Positions 34,029 to 41,918 of a stretch of 44,016 nucleotides of DNA are shown here, piece by piece. Positions within the stretch are counted from its first letter, which is position 1; the number at the start of each line of letters is the position of its first letter. This DNA comes from Trichocoleus desertorum ATA4-8-CV12 (GTDB lineage Bacteria; Cyanobacteriota; Cyanobacteriia; FACHB-46): positions 1-44,016 of the forward strand of contig JAHHIL010000049.1 in NCBI GenBank assembly GCA_019358975.1, given 5' to 3'. The notes beneath the pieces are model-generated. The model ran no database searches. It was not told the DNA's origin and saw only the letters and a program-made list of their open reading frames with translations. The translations under genes were made by a program, and so were the position numbers.

Positions 34029-36263
34029 ATGTCACTCAAATCTGATAAATTGGCAAATCGCCTTCAGGAAATTCAGCAATTTGTTGCTGTCAGAACTGGT
34101 CAAAATGCGACACTTCAAGTAGTTGAGCAAGAATTGGTAAAAATTGCCGATTCTTTGAAGCAAGGGAAACTTACGGTGCAAATTGTAAGTCATAACCCAG
34201 TCCCGGCTCAAGCGCTACAAAACTTTCTTAGTAGTTACAACCCTCTGCCAGAGTTCTACAATTTTCAGAGGATGCTATTACCTAGGGAGCCTGAACCAGC
34301 TGCTTCCGAACCAGCCGCTGCTCTGATTCTTCAAATTTCTTCTGCCAGCACGCCTGGATTACAGCAGACTCGTTATGAGCTTTCTATTAATCACAGAGTA
34401 CTGATTGGGCGCGATGACTCTCAGTGTCAGATTTGTCTGCCAAACCAGTACGCATGGGTTTCTGGACGTCATGCCGAAATTCAATCTGTCTTAAATTCCG
34501 AAGTTGATTCTAGCAATCCAAATTGGCAAATTTGCAACCTTAACAGCACCAATGGTACTTATTTAAATGGTCAGCGGTTACAGGAGTGTCAAGCGTTACA
34601 ATCAGGCGATCGCATCACTCTAGGCTACGAAAATCCAACTGAAAAAAGTCCAGAATTTATCTTTGAGTGTCAATCCCATTTGGATAGCGACGTTTTTCCT
34701 AAACTGGATGAATTTTACAGGCAGCTGGTTGACTGCGATGTTTTATGTTTAGTGCTTGAACCCAACCAGATGCTAACACCTGATGAAAAACAGCTGATTG
34801 AGAAAGCTAGTATTAGTCCAATTTCTTTACTTGTATTAGTGGTAGAAATCCCAGAGCCTCATCACCCGGTAGCTCAAGAGATTAAAACTAGCATCGCTGA
34901 TGTTAAGGCTCGGCTTCAAAATCAAAATTCTAGCTTATCTCTTGAGCTAGTTCCTTTGCGATCGCCCCTTGCCGATCCGGATGCAAAGGAACTAGACATA
35001 GACAGTTTTTGCAAGTCCCTAGAAAAACTAGTCAAGCGTAAGCCTGAAGACATTTTGATAAAACGGCTGACTGCACAGGTGGTATCCCAAATTGCTTTAA
35101 TAGAAAAATTTTTCAATAATCAAGAAAAAGCTCTGGAAATCGAAATTCAGCAAGATGAAGCAAAATTACGAGAAGGAAAAGGCGAGGATTTACAAAAGAA
35201 AACGGATAAAAGTATTAGACAACTATCTGATGATAAAATAGAGATTTTTAAACAGGCTAAAGCTAAACTCAGCCAATCAAGGGCAAACTTATTGGATGAG
35301 TATTTGAGCGAAAGTCTCACTTCTAAAATCGGCGAAGCTGTAGATAAGCTAAAATCCCAGGTCATAAAGAAAGAGGGTTGTAAGTATATTGAGCTGAGGG
35401 CAATCGTCACTAAACAAGTGACAGAGCGGCGAGGGATTAAAAGTAGTAAGTCTAAAGAGAAAATTGTTGATGCAAATACTGCATTGATAGACCTTTGTCG
35501 TTCCGAATTAAGTCAGTGGGCTAATGAAGAATGGGAACGAATTTGTACTCAGTATACTGAAGGGGGATTGAAAGGAATTTTACAGAGGAATTATGAAACA
35601 CTAAGTTCTATTCCTGGTTTGAACTTGAGCCATTCCGCTTTGCAGCCTAGACAAACGATAGACTTTCAAGAAATCTTTGCTTCATCCCTCAAAAAACCTG
35701 CTTGTGAAACTCGATATCAAGAAGTTTCTCCGTTATTCTATCTTCTTAAGAAGGTCAGAAGCCAATGGATGCAGTTTATGTTTCTATTCAGCTTCTTGAG
35801 TGTTCTAGGGATTGCGGGTGGTGGTGGTAGAAGGCAATTGATGCAAAGCATTACTCAACCGATACGTGAAGCGTTCCAAAATTCCCCTTTGGTATCATTT
35901 CTTTTCCTAGCTGGTCTTTGTTACTTCTTGTTTAAATTTTTGAAGCGTACTTATCAAGATTTTAAGGAAGCCGAACAAGAAAAAGCTGTAGAGAAGATGA
36001 GAAATGAGTTGCGTAGTTACTACCAGTCTTTTGTAAAAAATCGCTTGGTAGAAAAAATAAGCCAAAAAATCATACAAGCTTTAGAAGCAGAAGAACAACG
36101 GTTGGATGAACTTATTAGAACCGTTAAGCAGCTTGCCGAGCAATTTATTGCACAAGCAGAAGGTAGTCAGTTACCACTCAAATTGCGGATGAGTAAACAT
36201 AAAGAACAACAGAATAATTTGAGGAAGGAGCTGAGTGAGTTACAGAAACTCAAGCGAATTTGA
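34029..36263 (+). CDS. FHA-domain, dynamin-like/coiled-coil membrane protein
   Basis: 744 residues from the ATG at 34029 (an upstream TTG at 34017 adds four). An FHA domain, which binds phosphothreonine, spans about residues 118-215: HRVLIGRDDSQCQICLP, WVSGRHAEI and ICNLNSTNGTYLNGQRL, with all key residues (GR, SGRH, NSTNGT). Next is a segment VDCDVLCLVLEPNQMLTPDE then SLELVPLRSPLADPDAKELD, resembling the later part of a dynamin-like GTPase without any P-loop. Long coiled coils follow (~340-450, KALEIEIQQDEAKLREGKGE). Two hydrophobic segments (~580-600 FMFLFSFLSVLGIAGG and ~620-640 LVSFLFLAGLCYFLFKF) and a terminal coiled coil complete it. It probably docks onto phosphorylated targets of the upstream kinase at the membrane. 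Confidence 0.85.
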   Translation: MSLKSDKLANRLQEIQQFVAVRTGQNATLQVVEQELVKIADSLKQGKLTVQIVSHNPVPAQALQNFLSSYNPLPEFYNFQRMLLPREPEPAASEPAAALILQISSASTPGLQQTRYELSINHRVLIGRDDSQCQICLPNQYAWVSGRHAEIQSVLNSEVDSSNPNWQICNLNSTNGTYLNGQRLQECQALQSGDRITLGYENPTEKSPEFIFECQSHLDSDVFPKLDEFYRQLVDCDVLCLVLEPNQMLTPDEKQLIEKASISPISLLVLVVEIPEPHHPVAQEIKTSIADVKARLQNQNSSLSLELVPLRSPLADPDAKELDIDSFCKSLEKLVKRKPEDILIKRLTAQVVSQIALIEKFFNNQEKALEIEIQQDEAKLREGKGEDLQKKTDKSIRQLSDDKIEIFKQAKAKLSQSRANLLDEYLSESLTSKIGEAVDKLKSQVIKKEGCKYIELRAIVTKQVTERRGIKSSKSKEKIVDANTALIDLCRSELSQWANEEWERICTQYTEGGLKGILQRNYETLSSIPGLNLSHSALQPRQTIDFQEIFASSLKKPACETRYQEVSPLFYLLKKVRSQWMQFMFLFSFLSVLGIAGGGGRRQLMQSITQPIREAFQNSPLVSFLFLAGLCYFLFKFLKRTYQDFKEAEQEKAVEKMRNELRSYYQSFVKNRLVEKISQKIIQALEAEEQRLDELIRTVKQLAEQFIAQAEGSQLPLKLRMSKHKEQQNNLRKELSELQKLKRI

Positions 36264-36288
36264 CTTAAGTACGTAGACATTAAAAGAT

Positions 36289-36329
36289 ATAAAACAGCTC
36301 CCTGCTTGGCAATGAGGGAGCTGTTTTAT
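36289..36329. terminator. Bidirectional intrinsic terminator
   Basis: A perfect 15-bp stem (ATAAAACAGCTCCCT / AGGGAGCTGTTTTAT) with an 11-base loop lies between the convergent FHA gene and the coiled-coil cluster. T-runs on both strands make it suitable for terminating both transcripts. Confidence 0.85.
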
Positions 36330-36358
36330 AATGTTCTGATTTGATTCTGCCTACCTAC

Positions 36359-37249
36359 TTAAACCTGCGCTAGAGCTTCTTTGGCTTCTGTCAACAAATT
36401 TGTCGCTGTTTTGAAACCAGTATTTGTTAAATCGATGCCATCGACCAAAGTAGCATTAGCATCTATCACGCTTGCACTTGCCTCATCAACTGCACTGGTC
36501 AGTTTCTCCATCAGTTCCTCAATTTTTTGAGTTGTACTCGTAAGTTCTTCAAACAAGCTATCCTGACCCTCACTTACCTGGTCAACTGTTTCTTGTGCCG
36601 CTTGTTCAGTCCCATCTCCTACTGCTTGGAACTTTTCTGTGAAGTGTTCTACCACTCCCTCAAGCTGCTGGACAAATTCGGTCGCTTTCGTGGTGATTTC
36701 AGGTGTACACTGTTCAGAAATGTAGGTTTGCAGAGCTTCAACTCGTTGGTCTATAGCTGTTTGATAGCTTTCTAGTTCACTATCTACTTGTTGTAAATAG
36801 TCATCTGTTTGAGAAACGATTTCTTCTATTTCTGAGCCAATTTCTTTCTCTTGTACAGAGTTTAGAGCTTCCTCAGCCTCTTTTACGCTTTCTTCTAATT
36901 CTGGTGTTAGTGCTTCAATCCGATCATCTAAAGTAGAGATCGCATTCTTGGTTTCCTCTAGCTCATGCGTCAGCTCTTCTCCCAAGGCTTCAATTCTACT
37001 CTTGAGTTGTTCTAGTACCTGACTAACTGACTCAGCTTCAGCAGTCAGTTCACTTTTGCTAGTTGTCACTTGCTCTAGTAGAGACTGAGCCTGGTCATTC
37101 AATTGCGTCCAAGCTGCCTCAACTTGTTCTTGAACTCTCGACACCTGTTCTTGTGTTTCTTGCAAGTTAGTTTGTGTTTCTTCAGTTTGCCCAAACAGTG
37201 TCGTTAATTTAGCTGTTGTCTCTGATGTCATTGTCTGAAAATCAGCCAT
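36359..37249 (-). CDS. Acidic coiled-coil protein CC1 of the effector cluster
   Basis: 296 residues, nearly all helical heptad sequence with many Glu, Gln and Thr and few Lys or Arg (LQETQEQVSRVQEQVEAAWT, LGEELTHELEETKNAISTLD). No signal peptide or TM. It ends TNLLTEAKEALAQV, a helix that echoes the NxLLSEA motif of the two effector proteins in this cluster. The ribosome site AAGGGGGAG is 4 bases before the ATG. Last gene of the cluster, 109 bases before the terminator. No family is recognised. Similar size and composition to CC2, CC3 and CC4 suggest a paralogous set. Confidence 0.8.
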   Translation of the reverse strand: MADFQTMTSETTAKLTTLFGQTEETQTNLQETQEQVSRVQEQVEAAWTQLNDQAQSLLEQVTTSKSELTAEAESVSQVLEQLKSRIEALGEELTHELEETKNAISTLDDRIEALTPELEESVKEAEEALNSVQEKEIGSEIEEIVSQTDDYLQQVDSELESYQTAIDQRVEALQTYISEQCTPEITTKATEFVQQLEGVVEHFTEKFQAVGDGTEQAAQETVDQVSEGQDSLFEELTSTTQKIEELMEKLTSAVDEASASVIDANATLVDGIDLTNTGFKTATNLLTEAKEALAQV

Positions 37250-37318
37250 TGCTCCCCCTTCAATTTGTTCGGTTTATAAGTCTGTAACGAAAAAGAGAAA
37301 TTTAACTAACTGCTCCGT

Positions 37319-37451
37319 TGTCAACCCACCAGGAATTTTAATCCCTGGCTTATGGCTAAAGTCCTCTTAAGAGGACTGAACATAGAGGCTTCAGTCCGTT
37401 TTAACGGACTTGAGCTATTAGCCCGGAAATTAATTTCCGGGCGGGTTGACA
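37319..37451. repeat. Multi-hairpin MITE-like element between CC1 and CC2
   Basis: 133 bases with outer inverted ends TGTCAACCCACC (37319-37330) and, on the minus strand, TGTCAACCCGCC from 37451. Inside are four short hairpins: CCAGGAATT/AATCCCTGG, AGTCCTCTTAAGAGGACT, AGTCCGTTTTAACGGACT and CCCGGAAATTAATTTCCGGG. I recognise the CCCGGAAATTAATTTCCGGG block as a repeated cyanobacterial sequence type. It splits the operon at this point. Confidence 0.7.
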
Positions 37452-37467
37452 GCGTAGCCCTTATTCA

Positions 37468-38391
37468 TCAACCAAATGGAACTCCCACTTTCTCAGCGAC
37501 TTCTTTCACCCGCTCAATTCCTTCTTCTAGTGGTCCAATCAATTCTTTCAATTCATTGATGAGTGGCTCTAACTCCTCGCGCTCACTTACGGCATCATCT
37601 TTTGCATCTGTAAGTTGGCTACTCGTATCTCGAACTGCGTTTACTACCTTCTGAACAGCAGGCTCAACCATCTCTTTGAGTTCCTCTGTCTTTTGCTGAG
37701 CAGTTTCTACTAATTGCTCAACTTCTCCTTGCACAATTTCTGTTTGAACATCCGTGACTTTTGTTTCCAACTCTTCTTGCAAGTCAGTAAAACTATCAAT
37801 GATTTCTTGAATCTTATCGCTGACTTCTTGTTGAGTTTCCTTTATTTCCTCAGTTAATTGGTTAATTTGGTCATTGGCAGTTGTTTTTGCCGTTTCAAGG
37901 CTCTGTTGTAGCTCATCAACTTCCTGCTTAGTCGAATCTACGGCATTGGCTAGCTGTTCTTGACTAGAATTAATTTTTTCCTGAGCTTCATTGAGTGCCG
38001 TCTGAACTTCTTCACCAGCCGTCTCTACAGTTGTCTGCCCTTCATCTAACTGACTTTGGAGAGCCGTCAATTTTTCTTGAGCTTCTTGAATTTCACTAAC
38101 TAGCTGCTCTTGCGCTTCAGTGATTTCAGTTTTTAAAGTCTCAATATCACTTTCTAACTCAGTTACCGCTTGTTCTGTCTCTGTCTTCTGAGTTGATACT
38201 TCTGTTTGAAGTTCATCGAGAGCAGTGTCAATCTGACTAAGAAGTTCTGTGGCTTGGGATTGCTTTTCTTCAAGGCTAGTTTCTAATTCATTTACGCCAG
38301 TCTGAACTTCTTTTGTTTCCTCAACCAAAGTGTTCAGTTTTTCTGGAACTTCTGTCGCCCTTTGTTCTAGTGATTCTGCTGTTGCACTCAT
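37468..38391 (-). CDS. Acidic coiled-coil protein CC2 of the effector cluster
   Basis: 307 residues, almost entirely helical (QATELLSQIDTALDELQTEV, EEIKETQQEVSDKIQEIIDS). It opens MSATAESLEQRATEVPEKLN and ends GIERVKEVAEKVGVPFG, similar to the EVLEEVAEKLG type end of CC4. No signal peptide or TM segment. The ribosome site GAGGA lies 10 bases upstream. It lies between effector 1 and CC1 in the same orientation. No family recognised; function is inferred only from context. Confidence 0.8.
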   Translation of the reverse strand: MSATAESLEQRATEVPEKLNTLVEETKEVQTGVNELETSLEEKQSQATELLSQIDTALDELQTEVSTQKTETEQAVTELESDIETLKTEITEAQEQLVSEIQEAQEKLTALQSQLDEGQTTVETAGEEVQTALNEAQEKINSSQEQLANAVDSTKQEVDELQQSLETAKTTANDQINQLTEEIKETQQEVSDKIQEIIDSFTDLQEELETKVTDVQTEIVQGEVEQLVETAQQKTEELKEMVEPAVQKVVNAVRDTSSQLTDAKDDAVSEREELEPLINELKELIGPLEEGIERVKEVAEKVGVPFG

Positions 38392-38485
38392 TTTTAAATG
38401 TCCTCAAAGTAGCGAATATATCAAAACTGGCAGAGTTGTTGGTCTATCAACCAGCATCCATTCTTACAAGAATGTCAAGGGCAAT

Positions 38486-39346
38486 TTAGCCTAGGTTTTC
38501 ACCGATCTCAGAGCCGATCGTGTTTCCAGCAATTCCTCCAGCTATGCTCCCAACTAAACCACCAATTACTGCACCTGGAGCCGCACCCACTCCCCCAAAC
38601 AAGGCACCAATTGCAGCACCTGCTGCCACTCCTGCCTTAGCTCCAGCCGCCGCACCTCCCATACTTCCTGCAATCCCACCTGCCGTTGACCGGAAGTTTT
38701 CACCAAATCCACCATCAGCCTCATAAGCTTCTTTCAACTCGTAGGCATCCATTGCATATCCCAAAGGTCCTAACACTCTGTCAGCCCCTCGAAAAGCAGC
38801 TCCCCCAGGTATGTTTGCAGCTCGTGCTGTAGGTGATTCAAGAAATGAATTTGCTCCTGGTGTTGTAGGTAGGTCAGGACGAAAGGCGAAAGACGAACCG
38901 CCCTGTCCAAAATCTCCCCCGATAGAAGGTACCCAAGGTGCATCTATAATCTCAATTTGACCGGTGAAGCGATAAAGATCGGGAAGAACTTCGTCTGAGA
39001 AGTGAATTGCTTCTATTGCTCCTCCGGGATCGTCAACTGTATCCCCGAATTCAAGAAACGCCTCAGGAACCCGCCAGCTAGTTATGGTCATGCGTAACCC
39101 ATCATTGATACTTGTGCTGGCAAATCTTCGAGCGCCTGCTTCATCAAGGGCAAAGTACTTACCGCTACCGTGGGGATTTAAACAATAGTCTCCATATCGA
39201 AGCACATCTTTTAATTCCATCTCACTGATAGCCCTATAAAGAGTCACAAGGTTGCCCCTAGCTTCTGACAACAGCTCATTGGCTGTCTGAACACCCCTTC
39301 TGGCTCGCTCGATACGAGCGCCCAACTCATCAGCTGATCCACTCAT
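38486..39346 (-). CDS. Effector-like protein 1: helical N-module, RHS-toxin/ART-like domain, glycine zipper
   Basis: 286 residues from the ATG at 39346; a TTG 6 bases upstream is not preferred because the paralog starts at the same MSGSA. Residues 1-30 are a helix, MSGSADELGARIERARRGVQ then TANELLSEA, shared with effector 2. Residues about 35-140 read LYRAISEMELKDVLRYGDYC, GSGKYFALDEAGARRFASTS and GAIEAIHFSDEVLPDLYRFT. The LYRA/GSGKYFA/FASTS arrangement resembles toxin domains of polymorphic systems with an ADP-ribosyltransferase-like fold (Arg, then STS), but I cannot identify the final Glu. Residues about 215-285 are a Gly/Ala-rich glycine-zipper region (GGAAAGAKAGVAAGAAIGAL) likely to insert into or cross a membrane. 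Function as a toxin is an inference. Confidence 0.75.
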   Translation of the reverse strand: MSGSADELGARIERARRGVQTANELLSEARGNLVTLYRAISEMELKDVLRYGDYCLNPHGSGKYFALDEAGARRFASTSINDGLRMTITSWRVPEAFLEFGDTVDDPGGAIEAIHFSDEVLPDLYRFTGQIEIIDAPWVPSIGGDFGQGGSSFAFRPDLPTTPGANSFLESPTARAANIPGGAAFRGADRVLGPLGYAMDAYELKEAYEADGGFGENFRSTAGGIAGSMGGAAAGAKAGVAAGAAIGALFGGVGAAPGAVIGGLVGSIAGGIAGNTIGSEIGENLG

Positions 39347-39475
39347 CTTCAAATCTCCGTAATGAACGTTGCCAAACTTGCAGAGTCATCGAGCCATCAA
39401 CCCACAGCAATTTCTTCAAGCGCATCATTAACAGCAACCATTGTCGTTATCGTCGCCTCTAACTCTGCCAATATT
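39261..39475 (-). repeat. Duplicated segment, copy 1 (CC3 tail + spacer + effector N-module)
   Basis: This ~215-bp stretch matches 40363-40578. It covers the last ~25 codons of CC3, the ~50-base spacer (GATCCACTCAT, TTCAAATCTC, CATCAACCCACAGCAATTTC blocks) and the first ~27 codons of the effector gene. Similarity stops at both ends. Copy 2 joins a complete CC3 to effector 2; copy 1 joins a CC3 tail to effector 1. Confidence 0.8.
39397..39475 (-). pseudogene. 3' tail of a CC3 paralog
   Basis: The minus-strand frame reads ILAELEATITTMVAVNDALE then EIAVG and TGA (39397-39399). The CC3 gene ends ILAELEAAGTTMVAVNDALE, EIAVG, stop. Only this 26-codon tail is present, with no start. It is the scar of a duplication in which the rest of the gene was deleted, or of an effector cassette inserted by recombination at this tail. 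Confidence 0.85.
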
Positions 39476-39536
39476 GATTAGTGAAGAAGCGATCGCAGAT
39501 TCTCCCAAATTCATCTTTGAACCTTAGGTTCGCCAA

Positions 39537-40445
39537 TCAATCCAAGGGATTCAATCCAACGATGGTGTCCTTCCAATCTCCGAGCATCCCGCGATCAATG
39601 GCACTTGCCGTGTTCCAGACGGCTCCGGGCACACCCAGAACCACTCCACCAGGGACAACAGTTGTCTCAACTGCGGCTAGAGCTATCCGTTTCGCCCAGC
39701 CCTCGGTCACGCTATCCTCAGGGTTGTTCAAAAGATCGATGGAGGCACCCGTGAAGGGGCCTGAGTTAATTCCTACTGTTTCGAGCAAAGGTACTCCATA
39801 GACTGCTATGCCGAAGTGTGCCGGATCGATGAAGCCGTTCCCCCCACCGCCTGATGTGTCGTAGGCGTTGACGTGAGCCTGATACACATCGCCAAAGGAG
39901 AGTTGACCAGACCCTCCGGCAGCAATATTTGCCTCAATCATGGATCTTTGCTGACTGACCAAGGAATTACGAGCGTTATACCACGCATTCCCCGGCCCTA
40001 TGCCATGTCCGACATAATTGGTTGCTCCATTCTGCGCCCAAGCACCACTGGGAATGCCGTTTATGTTGTAACCTGGCATATACTGGGCATAATCACGGTA
40101 AAAGTCGTTGTCTTTGGTGGGCGATCGCCGCGAGGTATCGTAGCCGAGTAGGTTCGCTAGCCCAATAACAGGATTGATGGGGCTGTTAAAGATATCGGAA
40201 ACTAGTTTATCTTTAGGTGCCATAACCTCGTCGTTAGGGCCGTTAGTGGTATATTCAGCCGCCTCTGCGGGTGTGTACCTAGCTCGACCACCTCGGACGA
40301 TCTCCCGATCATAATCACTGCCGCTTGAAAGACCCGAAGCTGAGTGCTTCTGTATTGCTTGGGCTTCTGACAACAAATTGTTAGCTGATTGGAGACGAGT
40401 CCTAGCTTGGTCGATCCGAGGCATCAAATTAGCTGATCCACTCAT
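39537..40445 (-). CDS. Effector-like protein 2 with the shared helical N-module
   Basis: 302 residues from the ATG at 40445. Residues 1-28, MSGSANLMPRIDQARTRLQS then ANNLLSEA, match effector 1 residue by residue in pattern (MSGSA...RI..AR...Q.AN.LLSEA). The rest is unrelated to it: a polar Gly/Asn/Tyr-rich middle (NDFYRDYAQYMPGYNINGIP, SFGDVYQAHVNAYDTSGGGG, FIDPAHFGIAVYG) and a C-terminal region that is hydrophobic near IALAAVETTVVPGGVVLG. No catalytic motif is recognised. It starts 55 bases after the CC3 stop. By its N-module and position I infer a second effector delivered by the same machinery. No separate small immunity gene is visible beside it. Confidence 0.75.
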   Translation of the reverse strand: MSGSANLMPRIDQARTRLQSANNLLSEAQAIQKHSASGLSSGSDYDREIVRGGRARYTPAEAAEYTTNGPNDEVMAPKDKLVSDIFNSPINPVIGLANLLGYDTSRRSPTKDNDFYRDYAQYMPGYNINGIPSGAWAQNGATNYVGHGIGPGNAWYNARNSLVSQQRSMIEANIAAGGSGQLSFGDVYQAHVNAYDTSGGGGNGFIDPAHFGIAVYGVPLLETVGINSGPFTGASIDLLNNPEDSVTEGWAKRIALAAVETTVVPGGVVLGVPGAVWNTASAIDRGMLGDWKDTIVGLNPLD

Positions 40446-40578
40446 AATTCAAATCTCTTTAACGTAGTAAACGTCGCCAAAAGGTAAAGACATTGCTTGA
40501 TCAACCCACAGCAATTTCTTCCAGCGCATCATTAACCGCGACCATTGTTGTTCCTGCCGCCTCTAACTCTGCCAAGAT
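40363..40578 (-). repeat. Duplicated segment, copy 2
   Basis: Partner of 39261-39475; it spans the end of CC3, the spacer and the start of effector 2. Confidence 0.8.
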
Positions 40579-41484
40579 TGGCTCCAATTCAGCAGTCGTA
40601 TCTTCTCCTGAATTCATCACCGTTGCACTCTCATCCACCTCACCAAGAATCGCCTCAACTACCTCTTCGGTTACCTCCTCGACAGCGGTCTCTATCTCGT
40701 CTTGGAATGTGTTCTCACACTCCTCACCAAGATCGGAGAGAACTTCTGAACTTTCCTCTTTATAGTTGTCAGCAATCTCTTCAACCTCTGTCTTGAACGT
40801 GTCAAACAGTTCTGTTACTTCTGTTTCACAATCGTTAAAAGAAGTTGTCAACTCACTCTCTCCCTGACTCAATTGCTCACTGAAATCAGTTAAGGCAGTT
40901 TCTACTTCTTCTTGGCTCTCAGTTATCTCACTAATCAATTCCTCAAAATCTGTGTCTATCTCAGAAAATGCTTTTACTTGTTGCTCAAGGTCTGTAACGG
41001 CTTCATCTAAATTATTAAATGACTCTTTTGTTTCATTGATTGCCTCAGTTAGAGACTCTTCAACCTGATCAACCGCTTCTACCATTTCAGCAAAAGCTTC
41101 TTCAACTTCCGTCATCTCTCCTTCAAGTTTGGTTTTACTCTCATTAATCTCTGTCTCAAAAGCACTATGAATTTCTTCGAGGGTTTGTAGAGCTTCATCT
41201 AATCCTTTGACTCCTTCAGTCGTAACCTGTTGCAGCCCCTTTAACTCCTCTACTACTTCCGCTTCAGCACTCTCAAGATTATCCTCAGCCTCTTGTAAAG
41301 TCTGGGCTAACGCTTCCCAGTGAGTTGCTATTTCAGTTCCTTCATTCAGAGCATCACTTTCTGATTCAATTTCTGAACAAACTTGATCAAATTGAGTACA
41401 AGCTTGCTCAAGAACAGCTAAAAGCCGATCTAAACTCTCACTAGTCTCTTCAACGGTTTGATTAAGCTCTACAACCTCTGCCAT
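40501..41484 (-). CDS. Acidic coiled-coil protein CC3 of the effector cluster
   Basis: 327 residues, very acidic and helical (TEVEEAFAEMVEAVDQVEES, ESQEEVETALTDFSEQLSQG, EIETAVEEVTEEVVEAILGE). Starts MAEVVELNQTVEETSESLDR. It contains four Cys (near 29, 36, 218 and 258), unlike CC1, CC2 and CC4, which have one or none. No signal peptide or TM. Ends with the AVNDALEEIAVG tail that is duplicated upstream of effector 1. Just upstream of effector 2 in one operon; the tail may be the docking part for the effector N-module, an inference from synteny only. Confidence 0.8.
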   Translation of the reverse strand: MAEVVELNQTVEETSESLDRLLAVLEQACTQFDQVCSEIESESDALNEGTEIATHWEALAQTLQEAEDNLESAEAEVVEELKGLQQVTTEGVKGLDEALQTLEEIHSAFETEINESKTKLEGEMTEVEEAFAEMVEAVDQVEESLTEAINETKESFNNLDEAVTDLEQQVKAFSEIDTDFEELISEITESQEEVETALTDFSEQLSQGESELTTSFNDCETEVTELFDTFKTEVEEIADNYKEESSEVLSDLGEECENTFQDEIETAVEEVTEEVVEAILGEVDESATVMNSGEDTTAELEPILAELEAAGTTMVAVNDALEEIAVG

Positions 41485-41617
41485 GACAATTTACACCATC
41501 TCCTTTGGGAAACAATTTTCGTTTCGATACCTGCTCTGGAATGCGATCTCTTGCTGTGAACTAATGCAATGTAAATCCAACTGATTTGAGTGTAGTAGGC
41601 GATCGCTCAGTCAATAA

Positions 41618-41869
41618 CTAACTGCCGCCTGCACTGCCGCCACCGCAGTCACCACCAGAGCTACCGCCGCAGTCGCTACTAGAACTGCCACCGCAGTCGC
41701 TACTAGAACTGCTGCTGTAATCACTACTAGAACTGCCGCCGTAGTCGATGTAGCTATTGTTTCTACTTCCACCACGCCTACTAGAACGACGAAAGTTTCT
41801 GCTTCCATTTGCACCAGCAATAAGCATCGAAAACGCAACAACGATAAAAACCAAGAGTACGGTTTCCAT
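41618..41869 (-). CDS. Small single-TM protein with Ser/Gly/Cys-rich tail
   Basis: 83 residues from the ATG at 41869 (METVLLVFIVVAFSMLIAGA), which has AGAGG just ahead; a TTG at 41911 would add 14 residues. One TM helix (residues 3-20), a short basic segment (RNFRRSSRRGGSRNN) and then a low-complexity tail built of repeats SSSSDYSSSSSSDCGG and SSSSDCGGSS. The tail is encoded by an imperfect 24-bp tandem repeat (GTCGCTACTAGAACTGCC). Three Cys each sit in a DCGG context. It resembles the tails of small membrane proteins of unknown role found in many bacteria. It may anchor or nucleate the coiled-coil assembly, which is an inference. Confidence 0.75.
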   Translation of the reverse strand: METVLLVFIVVAFSMLIAGANGSRNFRRSSRRGGSRNNSYIDYGGSSSSDYSSSSSSDCGGSSSSDCGGSSGGDCGGGSAGGS

Positions 41870-41918
41870 ATCCTCTACTTCTTCTTTAGAGCTGTCTGGA
41901 AATAAGACCAAAAATCCT

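Noticed and set aside
38520-38726. Plus-strand Pro/Ala-rich frame opposite effector 1
   Set aside because: It is the complement of the Gly/Ala zipper codons.
41611-41841. Alternative minus-strand frame (Val/Ala-rich) over the small membrane protein
   Set aside because: It is the same tandem repeat read in another frame; the METVLL frame has a TM helix and ribosome site.
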